This document shows, in pieces, positions 11,064 to 22,925 of a DNA stretch of 64,000 nucleotides. The DNA comes from Fragum whitleyi (Eukaryota; Mollusca; Bivalvia; Cardiida; Cardiidae): contig OX411555.1 in the NCBI GenBank assembly GCA_948146395.1, positions 59,272,187 to 59,336,186 on the forward strand, in the 5' to 3' direction. Each line of letters starts with the position of its first letter. Position 1 is the stretch's first letter. Position numbers and translations under genes: made by a program. The notes under the pieces are model-generated. The model did not search any database, was not told the DNA's origin, and saw only the letters and a program-made list of their open reading frames with translations.

Positions 11064-11766
11064 TGTTACCCGTCACGAGAGAGGAACCATCAGGGCAGTA
11101 CATACAGTTAATAAGATCCACAAATTAACACTCATTCCGATCGAAATCAGTTTAAATCATTCTCTCAGCGCTCCATTTCTTCATCCCAAAACACTCACTC
11201 AAATCGATTAAAAACGCTCAAAAATCATAAAAAAATCATTTTGAAATCGTTTGAAAGATGATCACAATTAAACTCAAATCGAGAGTTGTTCTACGATTTT
11301 ATTGGGTGGTGATTTTAAAGTGTCTGATTTGTCCACGAAGACGCACAAACAGAAAAGTATGTATATTCTACTAAAGGGGGAGGGGGTAATAAATATCGCT
11401 AATTTTGTTCATCTTGAACAAAATTAGCGCTATTGGATTACCTCCTATGAATTTCATCCAAAACTCGATCCATTCACTCATTCAATTTCAAACCAAAATC
11501 ATTCCAAAATCATTCAACTTGTCAATTCCCCGATGTTGTTTATTATAAAGTGTCGAGCCCAGTTAGTCAATGAGGACTGCGCAGACTGTCAAGTGTCGAA
11601 ACTATTAGCACTTTATTTTTTTTCTTATCCTAGAATGATCAGCTAATCTCTGTGTGAAAGAAATTTTGAAATGTTTCCTCTGGTTGACCTGTACCAAAAC
11701 CGATCTCCTTTTCGAATATCTATTTTAGGAATTCAAATATGTCCTTTTTCCACTTGACAGGTTACA
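11064..11766. mobile_element. TIR element M6 split by a nested M1 MITE
   Basis: The left end 'tgttacccgtcacgagag' and the right part ('aagtgtcgagccc' to 'ttgacaggttacata') correspond to one element whose uninterrupted relative is at 29386-29648. The M1 copy at about 11105-11545 ('cagttaataagatcc' to 'ccgatgttgtttat') sits between them, flanked by TA, so M1 inserted into an already resident M6 copy. Confidence 0.75.
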
Positions 11767-12244
11767 TAATATCTAACATCTATTTTCTCCGCATACGTAA
11801 TCTTAAAAAGGTTCACTTGACTTATCTCGGATTACTCATTTTCGGATTTCCAACTTTCCATTTAATGTCTGCGAATGATTAATCGAAAAGCCAATATTTG
11901 CATAATTTTTCTGATTAAAAATTTCACGACATAATATTAAAATCCTAAAAAAAGAAGAATATATATCTCGTTTCTTCTTATACGCATATGTATATAATTG
12001 ATCTATAAACGTCATGCATGTATACATATAAAAATAGACATGATTTACAAAATTTATCCTTTTGTATGTAAACATAGCCTACTCGAAATACTTCTTTGTT
12101 TTCTTAGAGCTGATAAATTAAAGATATATAAACTTTCAAAATAGCAATATTTTTAGTTGAACAAAAATGTTTTATTTATAATGGAATCAATGGATTTAAC
12201 ATAAAAGGGATGAAATGTTGAATGTAGATTGATAAAAGTATAGT

Positions 12245-12520
12245 TTTCATATGCGTAACTAGGATTTTGAATTTTTAACGCACCCAGGAGGCGACCAACA
12301 TGGAATATATAAAAGCGATATGTGGACTGTGACAAAAGATGAAAACATGTCCTCAGTCCGCTCCCCTTTTCTATGATTTGAGCTTTGGTGAATAATCAAA
12401 ACAACGTAACTACAGCTTGAATAAGCTGTAGTTTCGATGTTATGTTCATTCATCAACGATATTTTCCAACAGATTATTATTTTTTTACGCACTTGCGTAA
12501 ATTGCGTAAACGCCCTTGAG
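12245..12520 (-). repeat. Interspersed repeat ending in 'gcgtaa' motifs
   Basis: Reverse-complement match to 43450-43720: 'atgatttgagctttggtgaa', 'tacagcttgaataagctgta' and 'cacttgcgtaaattgcg' all recur there in the opposite orientation. It contains a short palindrome (acagcttgaataagctgt). It stops about 30 bp before the membrane exon at 12548. Type unknown. Confidence 0.65.
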
Positions 12521-12547
12521 TGACTTTGACAAAATGATCAATGGACT

Positions 12548-12761
12548 ATGGAAGATGTTAACAGACCATCACATATAGATGGCGAGTATTTGCGACCTAT
12601 CTGGATCTCAAGACATCAAATAATAAAATGGATCAAGATTGGTTTACTCCTTATAATGGTTGTATTTATAAGTGCAGGAACGTCGCTTTTTGTGTCTTTT
12701 ACCTTTTATAAACATGGAGATACGCATTATAAGAGCTACATAGCAGAGAAATTACAAAAAG
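12548..12761 (+). CDS. Candidate first exon: cytosolic N-terminus plus membrane anchor
   Basis: From ATG 12548 a 71-codon frame reaches 'caaaaag|gttagc', a plausible donor in phase 1, the same phase as the TSR exons downstream. It encodes about 30 hydrophilic residues (M-E-D-V-N-R-P-S-H-I-D-G ... R-H-Q-I-I-K-W-I-K), a single helix of about 22 hydrophobic residues (G-L-L-L-I-M-V-V-F-I-S-A-G-T-S-L-F-V-S-F), then a K/Y-rich stalk. Basic residues before the helix predict the N-terminus inside, a type II signal anchor. Joined to TSR exon 5 the codon is GGT, giving a membrane protein with extracellular TSRs. The frame would otherwise end two codons later. The donor is only moderate and no promoter is evident, so the link to the TSRs is inference. 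Confidence 0.5.
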
Positions 12762-12840
12762 GTTAGCTATGGTTTAATCATCATATAAATAACTGGCACG
12801 CCCTAATTGCTTTTTTTTAAATTCATGGATACTAAAAAAC

Positions 12841-12975
12841 CTGCACTGTGTTCAGGATGTAAAAACGTTTTGCGAGCGCTTTGAGATAATACCCCGCTTT
12901 GCACGTGCACATACGTGCAAAGCGAGGTATCATTTCGAAAACGCTTCGCTTACGCTTTCATCCTGAACGCAGGGC
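12841..12975. repeat. Palindromic hairpin MITE, family M2
   Basis: Termini 'tgttcaggatg' and 'catcctgaacgcagggc' match the element at 8421-8550. The centre 'ataccccgctttgcacgtgc' folds against 'gtgcaaagcgaggtat'. It lies within 100 bp after the candidate membrane exon. Confidence 0.85.
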
Positions 12976-13380
12976 TTATCACGCTGTATGATTTCGAAGC
13001 GGATTTATATACTGTGATAAGGCTCATTTCATACATTTTATACTTATATCAATATAAAAAAAATCTTTTCGTTTCTCATATTTAATAACACCTAGTTGAA
13101 ATTTTTAATCAATACACTTATGAAATAGATTTAATTCGGAAATAAATCGTGTGTTAGCTTACAATGGAGCACTGCGTTTAAAAAGCTGTTTATAGGGAAG
13201 AATTGATCGTTATCTTTCTGGACTATATTAGAATACAGGACGGTTACATTATCAGACAGAGTTGAAATGTATGATTATAGTTTTCCTTTATTTGCTTTAA
13301 TATTTCTAAATGACCCTTAATTTATGGTATACCATTTTAGCTACATTCTTCTTCTTATCAACCAGTTTATCAAAAATCAC

Positions 13381-14403
13381 TAAGAGCCTGTTTCTTATTT
13401 GCAGATGACAGATTAATTAGTGAGGTCAAATATCGTAGAACAAGTGTTTATGTAAACCCCAGTAACGTAAACATAAACCGACTATTTTAACCAAAAATGA
13501 CATTTTCTTTAGTAATTCCTTTTTCAGTCTGGCATCGTTTTTTATCAGCATTTTTGGGAAAACAAGATTACTTGATAAAGAAAGAAAAAATATATACAGA
13601 CACTTTGGTCACAAAATGAGGAGAAGGAAGATGATGATAAGAAATGGTCTTTTGAAACCGATAATCATAATTAAACATAAATCAGATTTATTACTGTATG
13701 TCATGAGAGAAAAGGGAGATCGCCAATTTAAAAACAGCAATGAACTTTCATGGGAAACTTTAAAGAGTGCAAACTCTATGATAAAGTCATATTTGTCAAT
13801 ACCTTGGTATATGGAATAAGAATCGTTATAAAATCAAATGTAGCTAAGTAGGTAAGAGGCTGTCGCCTCTTACCTATACCAAGAGCCTGTTTCTTATTTG
13901 CAGATGACTGATTAATTAGTAAGGTCAAATAACGTAGAACAATTGTTTATGTAAACCCCAGTAACGTAAACATACACCGATTATTTGAACCCAAAAATGA
14001 CATGTTTTTTAGTAAATCTTTTTTTAGTCTGGCGTCATTTCTGATCAGCATTTTTGGGAAAATAAGCTTAATTGATAATGAAGTAAAAATATAAACAAAC
14101 AGTTTGTTCACAAAATGAAGTGGAAGGAAGATGATGATAAGAAACAGTTTGTTCACAAAATGAAGTCGAAGGAAGATGATGATAAGAAATAGTTTTCTGT
14201 CAAAGATAATCAAAATAAAATACATTTCAAATTGATTATTGTATGTCATGAGAGAAAAGGGAATTCCACAATTTATACACACCGAACTTTCATGGGGAAC
14301 TTCAAAGAGTGCATACTCTATGATAGGGTCACATTTCGTCAACACCTTGGCATATGGAATAAGAAACATTATAAAATCAAATGTAGCTAAGTAGGTAAGA
14401 GGC
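13381..14403. repeat. Tandem duplication (~0.5 kb x 2) with a hairpin at the junction
   Basis: Two copies (about 13381-13861 and 13880-14403) start 'aagagcctgtttcttatttg' and end 'tagctaagtaggtaagaggc'. Between them is a 12-bp perfect stem, 'taggtaagaggc' with 'gcctcttaccta'. Copy 2 has a further duplication of about 48 bp around 14101-14190 ('cagtttgttcacaaaatgaa' twice). The minus-strand frame at 13947-14462, one of the longest here, lies inside copy 2, is low-complexity (F/L/I-rich) and is not conserved in copy 1, so I do not treat it as a gene. Confidence 0.8.
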
Positions 14404-15672
14404 TTTCCTTTACTTATCGTAACACGTGGAATGGGAAAAACAAACTTCATGTAAATGTGCACTTTGTATTTAATTCTACAGCTACGTAATCAATGATATT
14501 GTGGCAAATTGTTAAAAATTACCGAAGTTCACATGCGGGTCTCTCGAAATTCTTAATATCATTTTTATACTTCTCCAAAGATAGTCCGTGGACTTCTGTC
14601 AATCATATAAGGCGTATATCTTTAATCCAATAGCACTTAGGTGAACCATATATGACAGCCAAATCCGTCTATCCGTTGTGCTATATGCATGTATACTAAT
14701 TGTCCATTCATTAGACCATACTAATACAGGAATTTAGCCCGACTTTATCAAAACGGGGTGCAAAGGACTAAATAATTAAAATCTGAGGGACCCTTTCTTA
14801 AAATTTTGAAGTCTCTGTTCGAAATTATATTTATAGACTATTACTTTTCAGTTCTGAACTTGCTATATGGATTTAGAGTATTCCCTAGTTGAAGTTTAAG
14901 ATAGTGTTAGATATGTTTTGCCGATTACGAGTGTCAGCCTCGGAAAAGAATTGAAGACTGTCTTTAACAGTCTCCAATTCCATTCTGATGCTGGTCCCCA
15001 GAGGGAGTCTTGGGCTCACATCAGAAGGTAATGAGGGTCCAGGCTATTTTTCGGGAGTCTCAGATTAGCAAAACCTGTGTCCATTTAAACCCTGCTTATA
15101 ATATATAAGTGGGAGCATATTGACATGAACCTGGCCTTTGTGATTTAAATAAATTAAATACCGGTCGTTTCTCCTTTTGCAAAACACGACTTACCTGCGG
15201 GATTTAAACGTAAAGTTGGAGTGCACGTGTTAGCTGTGTTAACCCGGTATCGCACATGCTGTTCACTGAAACGGCGATATTTGATCACCCTCATGAACTA
15301 GTGAATCAATATATAAATTGAGTTTCTTATTTGAAAAATCTTTAGATGCGGTTGAGAAAAATACAAATTTTCAAATTTCTTTAAATGCATTTTTTGTGTT
15401 TTGGATGGAAATGAAATGATATCCCCTTTCTCAGTCGCAATAATTGTTTTTGAAATCGAATCGTGTGCTACATGACTAGGCGCCCCGTATAAAGGTAAAC
15501 TACTAACTCCACGCATACCTATAATTTGTGCAGTATAACGGAATGTACATGCTTGATCGTCACGTGCCGAAGTATCTTCGGAATTTATTCATGTGCCTTA
15601 TTATTTATTCTGCATAAAGGTCAGGTTCAAGTTAATATGCGCCCGCTTATATGTATCGTTTCTATATTATAG
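14404..15672. other. Intron or intergenic, no gene
   Basis: AT-rich sequence upstream of TSR exon 5 with no supported features. Confidence 0.5.
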
Positions 15673-15819
15673 GTGACTGGTCTAGCTGGAGTGACTTTGG
15701 TCCCTGTTCTGTAACATGTGGTAACGGGATTAAACAAAGAAACAGAACATGCTTGTCTGACTATCCATGTAAAGGAAATGACGCAAGTTATAAGAGTTGT
15801 GTAGAGACACCGTGTTTAG
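15673..15819 (+). CDS. TSR exon 5
   Basis: A 147-nt phase 1-1 exon after 'ttctatattatag', ending at 'ttag|gtaagt', the best donor of the set. It encodes D-W-S-S-W-S-D-F-G-P-C-S-V-T-C-G-N-G-I-K, R-N-R-T-C, Y-P-C-K-G-N-D-A-S-Y and S-C-V-E-T-P-C. Six TSR cysteines are present. The third ladder tryptophan is replaced by phenylalanine, leaving one W-x-x-W motif (W-S-S-W). It is the first TSR downstream of the candidate membrane-anchor exon and diverges from exons 1-4. Confidence 0.92.
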
Positions 15820-16780
15820 GTAAGTAGGCTTCTAGACCAAAATGTTCATCGTTTAATCCAAACTTCTTTGAGGTCCAGTGCATGAACATTGCTGATATAG
15901 CAAGGTAATTTCTAAATAGGTGGTCTTGAATAACGAATTAATTAACCGAGTCATCTTTAAACAGATAAAAACGAGGCTCCGCCAAGGTCAACTAGTTAAT
16001 TTAAAGCACAAATTTGATTTGATTTGATATTTATAATGGGACCTGAATTTTCAAGATAAACGAGGAAGTTCGAGATATTTATGGTAAAAAGTCAGTCGGC
16101 CAAACATATAACTCCGTTTTCGAATTGACGTCATTCAATACGTTATGACATTATTTTCTTAACAAAAAAATATGACGCTGCCATACTATAGAACTGATAA
16201 AACTAATAGACAGGTGGACGAATATATCACAAAACTGTGTATGATGTTGAGAAAACAATAGGTCTATAGACTAAAGGAATTTCAATTTGATTCTGATACT
16301 CACAGCTTACAAATGCCCGTCATTCATAGCCTATATGCCATAATTATTGAATTTTACACCCTTTTGCACCCAATGACCTTTGACCTCATTTATTGACCTT
16401 AATAATGATTTTTCAGTTGGGCAACAGGCAGATTCTGAAAGAACAGATGTTACTCTCCAACTTAAGCCCTGTTGCCCTTCATGCCGCGAAAGTGCCCACA
16501 AACTCGATTTCTAGCGCACTTATTCCCATATGGCCGCCTGACTATACGTTCTTAGTCCATTTGCAGTTATTCCACTATTGTTTTAACATAGACATAGACA
16601 TTTTAATAAAGTAACTTAAACTTTACAAAGTTTCTCGTTACATACAAAAGCAAATAGATTTCAACAAATCTATAAGGTCATAAGCACAACCAATGACAAA
16701 AAATACATACATACATGTATAGATATTTCCAACAATAACGTGAATTTTCTATAGATGGTTGATTTTTTTTGCACAGAACA
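15820..16780. other. Intron, no supported feature
   Basis: AT-rich intron after TSR exon 5; no coding or clear repeat signal. Confidence 0.4.
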
Positions 16781-17165
16781 TTATTTTAGATTTTTGATTA
16801 AAAAAGGTGAATTATCTACTTTTAGTCCAGTCAAAATAGCGAAATATGGCCTCAACCCAAAACAAATTGCAACAAAAACGTTCTTGGCTTGACAAAATCG
16901 AAAGATACGTATTTTGATTTTTCCATACATTTTGACACCCACTAGTAATGCCCGTAATACAGCCAATTTAATGAAAATATTGTGTGATATACATGGAATA
17001 AAACTGTTTTGTGCGAGTCAAACTAATCAAATATCATTTGAATTACGTCTAGAAATTAAACCACAACTTTTGTTAATGGTTTGAGTAAAATGTGTGACAT
17101 TTTAAACATAAATAGATAAATTCAAATTAATCTTACCCCACCCACTTCATTTAACATTAGAATTG
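16780..17165 (-). repeat. Interspersed repeat, inverted partner of 20255-20600
   Basis: The reverse complement of 'caaaatcgaaagatacgtat', 'aacaaattgcaacaaaaacg' and 'cttaccccacccacttc' occurs in the + strand at 20255-20600 in matching order. Two inverted copies of one repeat therefore lie within one intron, about 3 kb apart. No coding content. Confidence 0.65.
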
Positions 17166-18190
17166 ATAGAAAAATAGCTTCTTGTATTGAAACTTTTTCA
17201 TCTATACCCTTGTCAACAAATTCAAAACAATATCGTTTTATTGGATTGATCTATTTGTATGTCTGCCTATCCCACAGGCAATTATTTCATGACAAAAGAC
17301 CATGTATCCAACATTTGCTCATGTAAACTCTCCCATAAGTCACTTAATTTAAATTTTGTTGATTCCTAAGTCTAATCATATTTTGACAACATTGTTATCA
17401 GCAGATTTTTTCTTGATAATCTTCCTTTTCATTGTTACCAGATTGTGTAAAATTTGCTAGAAATGGTGAGCGTTGGTGAGGTACAGGACTAGCTTGACAC
17501 CTTGTCTTATATACACAATGTAAATACGCACATTTGTGTATTTGACGAAAACTGGAAAATGAAATGCCTGTGATCTGTCTGTCTGAGAATAATTTTCTGA
17601 AACTTCAATTCCAAACAATTCAAAATGAAGGTATACATATGTCACTTATCTATACTACATTTCGGTTTTAATTCAGTATATCAATGACACATAGAAACTT
17701 TAAAAATTCTTAAATTACCTTTCCCAAAACTTTAGAAGAGGCTTGGCAAAAGTAAGTTAAGACACTAAAACCGTGGTCATTTGATGACCTTTAAGGGGGT
17801 TACCACAACTGCATTAAGATCAAATTTAATAGAAAATTTTGTTGTAATTTCAGATACATTAAAAATCAAAAGTTTTCGGTTGTACAAACTTGTCTAATCT
17901 TCGTATTAATAATTATGTCTTAAGTTAAACGTTAACCCATTAAAGCTTAAAAAAGATACTAAATTATGTGTCTTGGATGGCATTCTAATAACGATTAACC
18001 CAAATTGATCTCCAGGTTCTCTAATTAAATAATTTTTGGTTAAAATTTTCATAATTATCCTTCTTTTTTTCTTACATTAATCAAAATCAAAGAATAATAT
18101 AGTAGAAATTGGAAATGGTTTCTAACAATACCTAATTAACATTATTCACATCAAGATAAGTTATTTCAAGTTTCGTTTGTTTGAATGGGG
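17166..18190. other. Intron, no supported feature
   Basis: AT-rich; nothing supported. Confidence 0.4.
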
Positions 18191-18194
18191 GGGG

Positions 18195-18352
18195 GTGGTT
18201 ATGCCGTTTTCAACAATTTTTCATGTATATCGCGGCGGAAGCAGCACCTTATAATGGATTCCTGGTATTCTCATACCAGTACCACCATTACATCCTTTTC
18301 CTAGTCTACAGCTGCATTTCCACATCAGTCTACGATTATCAAGCCATTAGGT
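18195..18352 (-). mobile_element. SINE fragment (tail and body)
   Basis: Reverse-strand SINE: 'tatatcgcggcggaagcagc', 'taatggattcctggtattct', and 'tctacgattatcaagccatt' follow the order of the complete copy at 28803-29096. The tRNA-like head is missing. Confidence 0.8.
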
Positions 18353-18354
18353 AT

Positions 18355-19282
18355 TTCAAGAACATAATATGAAATTGATACAACTTTATGAACAAAACTG
18401 TTAGATAATCAAGAACTGTTAAGGTTAGGGTCCTTGATATTTTTCAAAATTAAAAAAAAAATCTTCTTTTTATCTCGTGGAAACATACTACGCAAAATTG
18501 CTTGGGGTCAAAATCACAAACCTATTGAATTATTTCTTGATTGATGTTTAACACGTTTAATTCATAAGCCGGTGATCAAGTCAACTAATTTAAAACTAAG
18601 ATTGGGATTTCCTGAACTTTTTTCCCCTCGCGATATAGGGGGCGTTTGTAATCGATCTGCATAGTGTATCAGGAGAGATTCGTTAGACGACTTCATTCCA
18701 AATTAATATTTATGCTTTACATAGTCTGTCATTTTAATAATTTCGATATGAAAATTGTTTGTGAACATTCACTAGGCGAAAAGTTTTGAAGCATAAGCTT
18801 GTTATCATTTGTTCTTCATTCATTTTAAAACGAAATGTTGGCATAACATTCTCACAAGGTTTTTAATCATTTTCCATTTTCACTACTAGTAAAGCATGAT
18901 CCCTTCGTATAAGTGTCTAAATTAATTACGAATACATATCCACATCAAAATTAGTTTATTGGGTCTTGTTTTAAATAAAAATCAAACATTCCAATGAATT
19001 GGCAATCAGGGCACTTTATTTCCAATTTATTCCTATGTCATTCTTCAATTTAACACGTTATGTTTAGAGAAATCTGCCAAATGACAAACAAAACCTGTTT
19101 CCTAAGTCATTGATGTGATGCACCTGTTTGAAAATTTTCAATATAAACTTTCTTAACACCTAATATGAAAATCTCAAAATCTAAAGACATTTACAGTTTA
19201 CCTTAGTTTGTCAATAAACTTTTAAAATAAGCATTTGAATGGGGCCAACATAACATTGCATTCGAGAGAACCAGTACCAGAC
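18355..19282. other. Intron, no supported feature
   Basis: AT-rich; nothing supported. Confidence 0.4.
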
Positions 19283-19425
19283 AATTCCACTGTCGTCACA
19301 ACGCAGATAATTGTGCGCTGGGATTCCAATTACAGGTTTCAAGGTTCAATCTCTGACAGCAGCACACCCTGTCTGACACTTGTCTCCAACCAACGGGTAG
19401 ATTATCGGCTTTGAATTCAAAAAAA
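19283..19425 (+). mobile_element. Decayed SINE head
   Basis: A weak match to the tRNA-like head ('cactgtcgtcacaacgcag', 'caggtttcaaggttcaatct') and the following 'caacgggtagattatcggc'. The rest of the element is absent. Confidence 0.55.
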
Positions 19426-20254
19426 TATTAAATTTGTGCGAATCTTATCCTTTTGAAAATATTAAATAGCTTCAAGGTTAAAATTTGTGAAAAGAACTTA
19501 TATTATTCTAAAAAAAAAAACAAAAATCTAGTCCAAAACATTCAGCCCTAAAGTTTCAGCATATCAAATCTAACAATAGTTTATAAACATTAGGTCTAAC
19601 TAGTGTGTTCTTGCAATATGTTTTCATATAATACTAGTATCATCCCTACCAGGCTATTTTTGGTGTGAAAAATGGGATTTTTTTGTCATACATTTACTCC
19701 CCCCCCCCTCCAAACTTCTTATACATGAATGTCTTTGTGCTTTGTGTAGTACTAGGTGTAGCTCCAATTCCATAATAGTATGAGGCAATAAGACAAATCC
19801 ATGGCTCTTGGTAAGATACAAATAAGCCAACGGGCTATGTAAAACTTTTCTTAGAGAGAATTGATCTATTTTCAAAATGCAATTAAACTCTTATGTACAA
19901 CAGACGGACAACCCATGAAATACGTCATTCTTGTCATTTCTTAATATATTCTTAAGAACATGTCAACCCAAGACCATATATCTGATGGTTTAGATAAATC
20001 AAATCTAATTTTTGGAAAGATTTTTTTTATGTCCTAAATAAAACTTGTGAATATTTATGTACAACTATTCTTAGTTACCCTTGCTTACCTAAACTTTTTT
20101 CATGGGGGAGGGAGATGGGGTGTTAAAAGGTTCAAATCGACTTTGACTTGGACATTGAAAAGACTTTGGACTGTTAAAAAAGATTCAGAGCTATTTCATG
20201 AAGCCAATGCTCCTTTTTTGCCAAAGCGACCATTTTCTACTAATTTGCAATGTT

Positions 20255-20600
20255 AAAGTGAGTGGGTGGGGTAAGATGTTTTACAAATTATCTCTAAAAC
20301 CGACCAAATAACGAAGAATATCCTATTTTCAATTAGCGAATAACTTATTACAACCCACTACTTGGCTTTTGGTATATCGACAACTTCTACTTTAGATTTA
20401 AACATGTTTTCTGTTAAAAAGTCTTTACAGGTTTAGTTGGGAAAAATCTATGATAAAAATCGCGAAAAAAATCAAAATACGTATCTTCCGATTTTGTCCT
20501 ACTTTATATATGTTAAATGGGCATATCTATGGATGTCAAAAAAACACAACATTGTTTTTGTTGCAATTTGTTTTGGGTCCTACCATAATTTGACTGGACT
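20255..20600 (+). repeat. Interspersed repeat, inverted partner of 16780-17165
   Basis: Contains 'gagtgggtggggtaagatg', 'aaaatacgtatcttccgatt' and 'tgttgcaatttgttttgggt', matching the complement of the repeat near 17 kb. The pair could form a large stem in an unspliced transcript. Confidence 0.65.
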
Positions 20601-20936
20601 ATTTCGAGAGATTTTCTTCGTTTAGAGGCGTCTTCAAGAAATTTGGCTAAAATTAACAGTATAGATTTATTTAGAAGTTTTAAAGTTCCACGAGTGACAT
20701 GCTTGTGTGGTTTCTATAATAACGGAGTCCAATTTTACAATCACCAAGAAAAGTTTGATAAATATACTTAATCAGAATATTTTGCGATGATAAAATTTTA
20801 CACCAATACATGTATTTAATGATTTAATAACACCCCTGTATTACATGTATTAAAGATATTGAACGTTTTTTTTCACTGCCACAACGTAGGTCATATTATA
20901 AACCCATTTGATTTTGGTGTCGTGCTATTATTTTAG

Positions 20937-21062
20937 GTACTTGGAACTACTGGGGATCCTGGGGAGCTTGCCATGATGGTACTAGGTCGCGGGTTCGATC
21001 ATGTAACGATGGATTTTGTGGCTACGATTTCAAACAAGATGCAATATGTCAAGAAAAGACAG
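20937..21062 (+). CDS. TSR exon 6, divergent, four cysteines
   Basis: A 126-nt phase 1-1 exon between 'attattttag' and 'acag|gtaagc'. It encodes T-W-N-Y-W-G-S-W-G-A-C-H-D-G-T-R-S-R-V-R, then S-C-N-D-G-F-C-G-Y-D-F-K-Q and A-I-C-Q-E-K-T. The tryptophan ladder and the R-S-R-V-R strand are classic TSR. The usual C-S-x-x-C core has a deletion of about five residues that removes the second cysteine, and the sixth is replaced (Q-E-K-T end). In TSRs of the thrombospondin type cysteines 2 and 6 pair, so one disulfide is missing as a unit. Frame and splice sites are intact, so this looks like a working exon. The 3' end of the gene was not found. Confidence 0.85.
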
Positions 21063-21231
21063 GTAAGCGATGACTTATATGTAAATTCTTTCAAATGAAA
21101 GAACGTTTTACAATGAAATTATTAATTAAAATAGTTAAATATTTTGTTACATTCATGGAAGCCTTCTTTATTATATAGTGCTTAAAATGATTAAATCGAC
21201 GATTAAAGGCAGAGACCGACAGAAAATATTT

Positions 21232-21664
21232 CAGTTAACAACAGGATGAATGCTTTTGGAATGATTTGGAATATAAATGAATAAATGAGTCTTTGGTGCG
21301 AGATTTGATTGAATTTAACGGGAGATAATCAAATATCACAAATTTTGTTAAGGGTGAACAAAATCAGATATGTTTATTACCCCCCCCCCCCCCCCTTGAC
21401 CTGTTATGTACATACAAGTTCTTCAAATAGCTTCCTATTTCTTCAAAAACCTATTGGACGCTTACAATTTCAATTATACCAGTGGGATCGCTATTTTTCT
21501 CTCTCTTTTTTTGTGAATGACGTAGTTGATTCTATCTTTTCCCTGGCTTTGGAGCGATTTTAAGTGGCTTGAGTGAGTGTGTGGAATGAATGAGTGGAAC
21601 GCTGAGCGAGTCATTTGGAAAGATTTTGATGGAGATGATTGTCAATTCCAGGCTGTTGTTAACT
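21232..21664. mobile_element. MITE family M1 copy
   Basis: Left end 'cagttaacaacaggatgaat' and right end 'ttccaggctgttgttaac' are inverted copies. The core has 'gggagataatcaaatatc', 'gaacaaaatcagatat', a run of about 17 Cs and 'gaatgaatgagtggaacgc'. The frame across it is not a gene. Confidence 0.8.
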
Positions 21665-21888
21665 TTATTCATCCGTTATCCAGGAAAAATTGATATATAC
21701 ATTAACTTGATGTTAAAACACGTTTTTTGATAAAACACCATTTTGGAATAAAATATTTCAAAGTTGCTTTTAGTTTTTTACCAATCAAAACTCAAATAAC
21801 TTCAACCATGAATTTAACGTTAGTTTGAATTGAAAAGAGACTTAAAAAGATTACAAAATTTGATAATGTGATAAATTACTTTCAACAA

Positions 21889-22140
21889 GGCCGCTGTCAT
21901 AGCGCAGTGGTAGCGCATCGGGCTATCATTCAAAATGACTCGAGTTCGTTCTCCGACCGCGGCACTCATTCCTTTTTCTCTCACCGATGGGTAGATAATT
22001 GTAAACCTATATGGGATAGCAGCTGGAGGCTGAATGGGATGTGACGAGTGCACTGTTTAAGAAATTGTTAGGTGGTTCAGCCACCGCCATATAACTGAAA
22101 GATGGTAGGAAGCGGTGTTAAACCCATACAAACCAACTAA
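21889..22140 (+). mobile_element. tRNA-derived SINE, near full length
   Basis: The head 'ggccgctgtcatagcgcagt' has an A box, then a degraded B box ('cgagttcgttctccgacc'), the body 'tgggtagataattgtaaacc' and the tail 'ggaagcggtgttaaacccat'. Same family as 7339-7615. Confidence 0.85.
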
Positions 22141-22925
22141 AAGACCCATGCTTTTAACAAGCGAATTATTTTTCCTTTATTTTCCATCAATACTACCGTC
22201 ATCGCACATACTATTAGGTTTTCAGAAATTTGTACAAAACTTTAAATTCTTTTGGGGTTAAACATATTTTTTTCTTTTCCTACGAAAAAGACTGATATAA
22301 TTTTTTTAAATCGAGCTTTCGCCTATTTGCAATTTAAGTCATTTAAGCAGGGTTTCCTTGGTAAAAGAGCAAATTTCTATGACACATCAAACCGGCGATG
22401 GATGAATTAGACATTTTCAAAATTATGTAATATTCTTTTGATGACAATAACGATTCACTCTTAACCTAAATATAAAAAGCTTTTCAAATTTCAAAGCCTA
22501 CTTAGAAATTCGTGTATGAGTCGACAAAAGACAAAACTATTTATAAACGTTCTTTTGCTGTAACTCAACCGCTACTATTCGACGAAACTTCAGATAGTAG
22601 CAATTCCGATTGCAGCCGACAACTTTTAGTCGATGATATGTTAAAAATCTTTGTCTATTGAATAAGAAAACATTTTGGAAAAAGAAGAAATCCCCTATTT
22701 CAAAATGTTCTCTGAATAATGTTTCTTCTGAGATGTCAGAAAGGGATTTTGTAGCAAATTTTTCGCACACAGTGATTTTATACAAATAGACAGTTTATTT
22801 CTTATTTGCGATCTACCACCCAACCCTGGAACACCCTCTGGAATTCCGTAAAATGCATGTATTAAGAAAAAAAATAGAAACAATTTACTAGAGGTCGCTT
22901 TGCGTAATCAAACAAAAAGAATGAT

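Noticed and set aside
13947..14462. 171-codon minus-strand frame
   Set aside because: F/L/I-rich, inside a recent tandem duplication, broken in the sister copy, no start context or domain.
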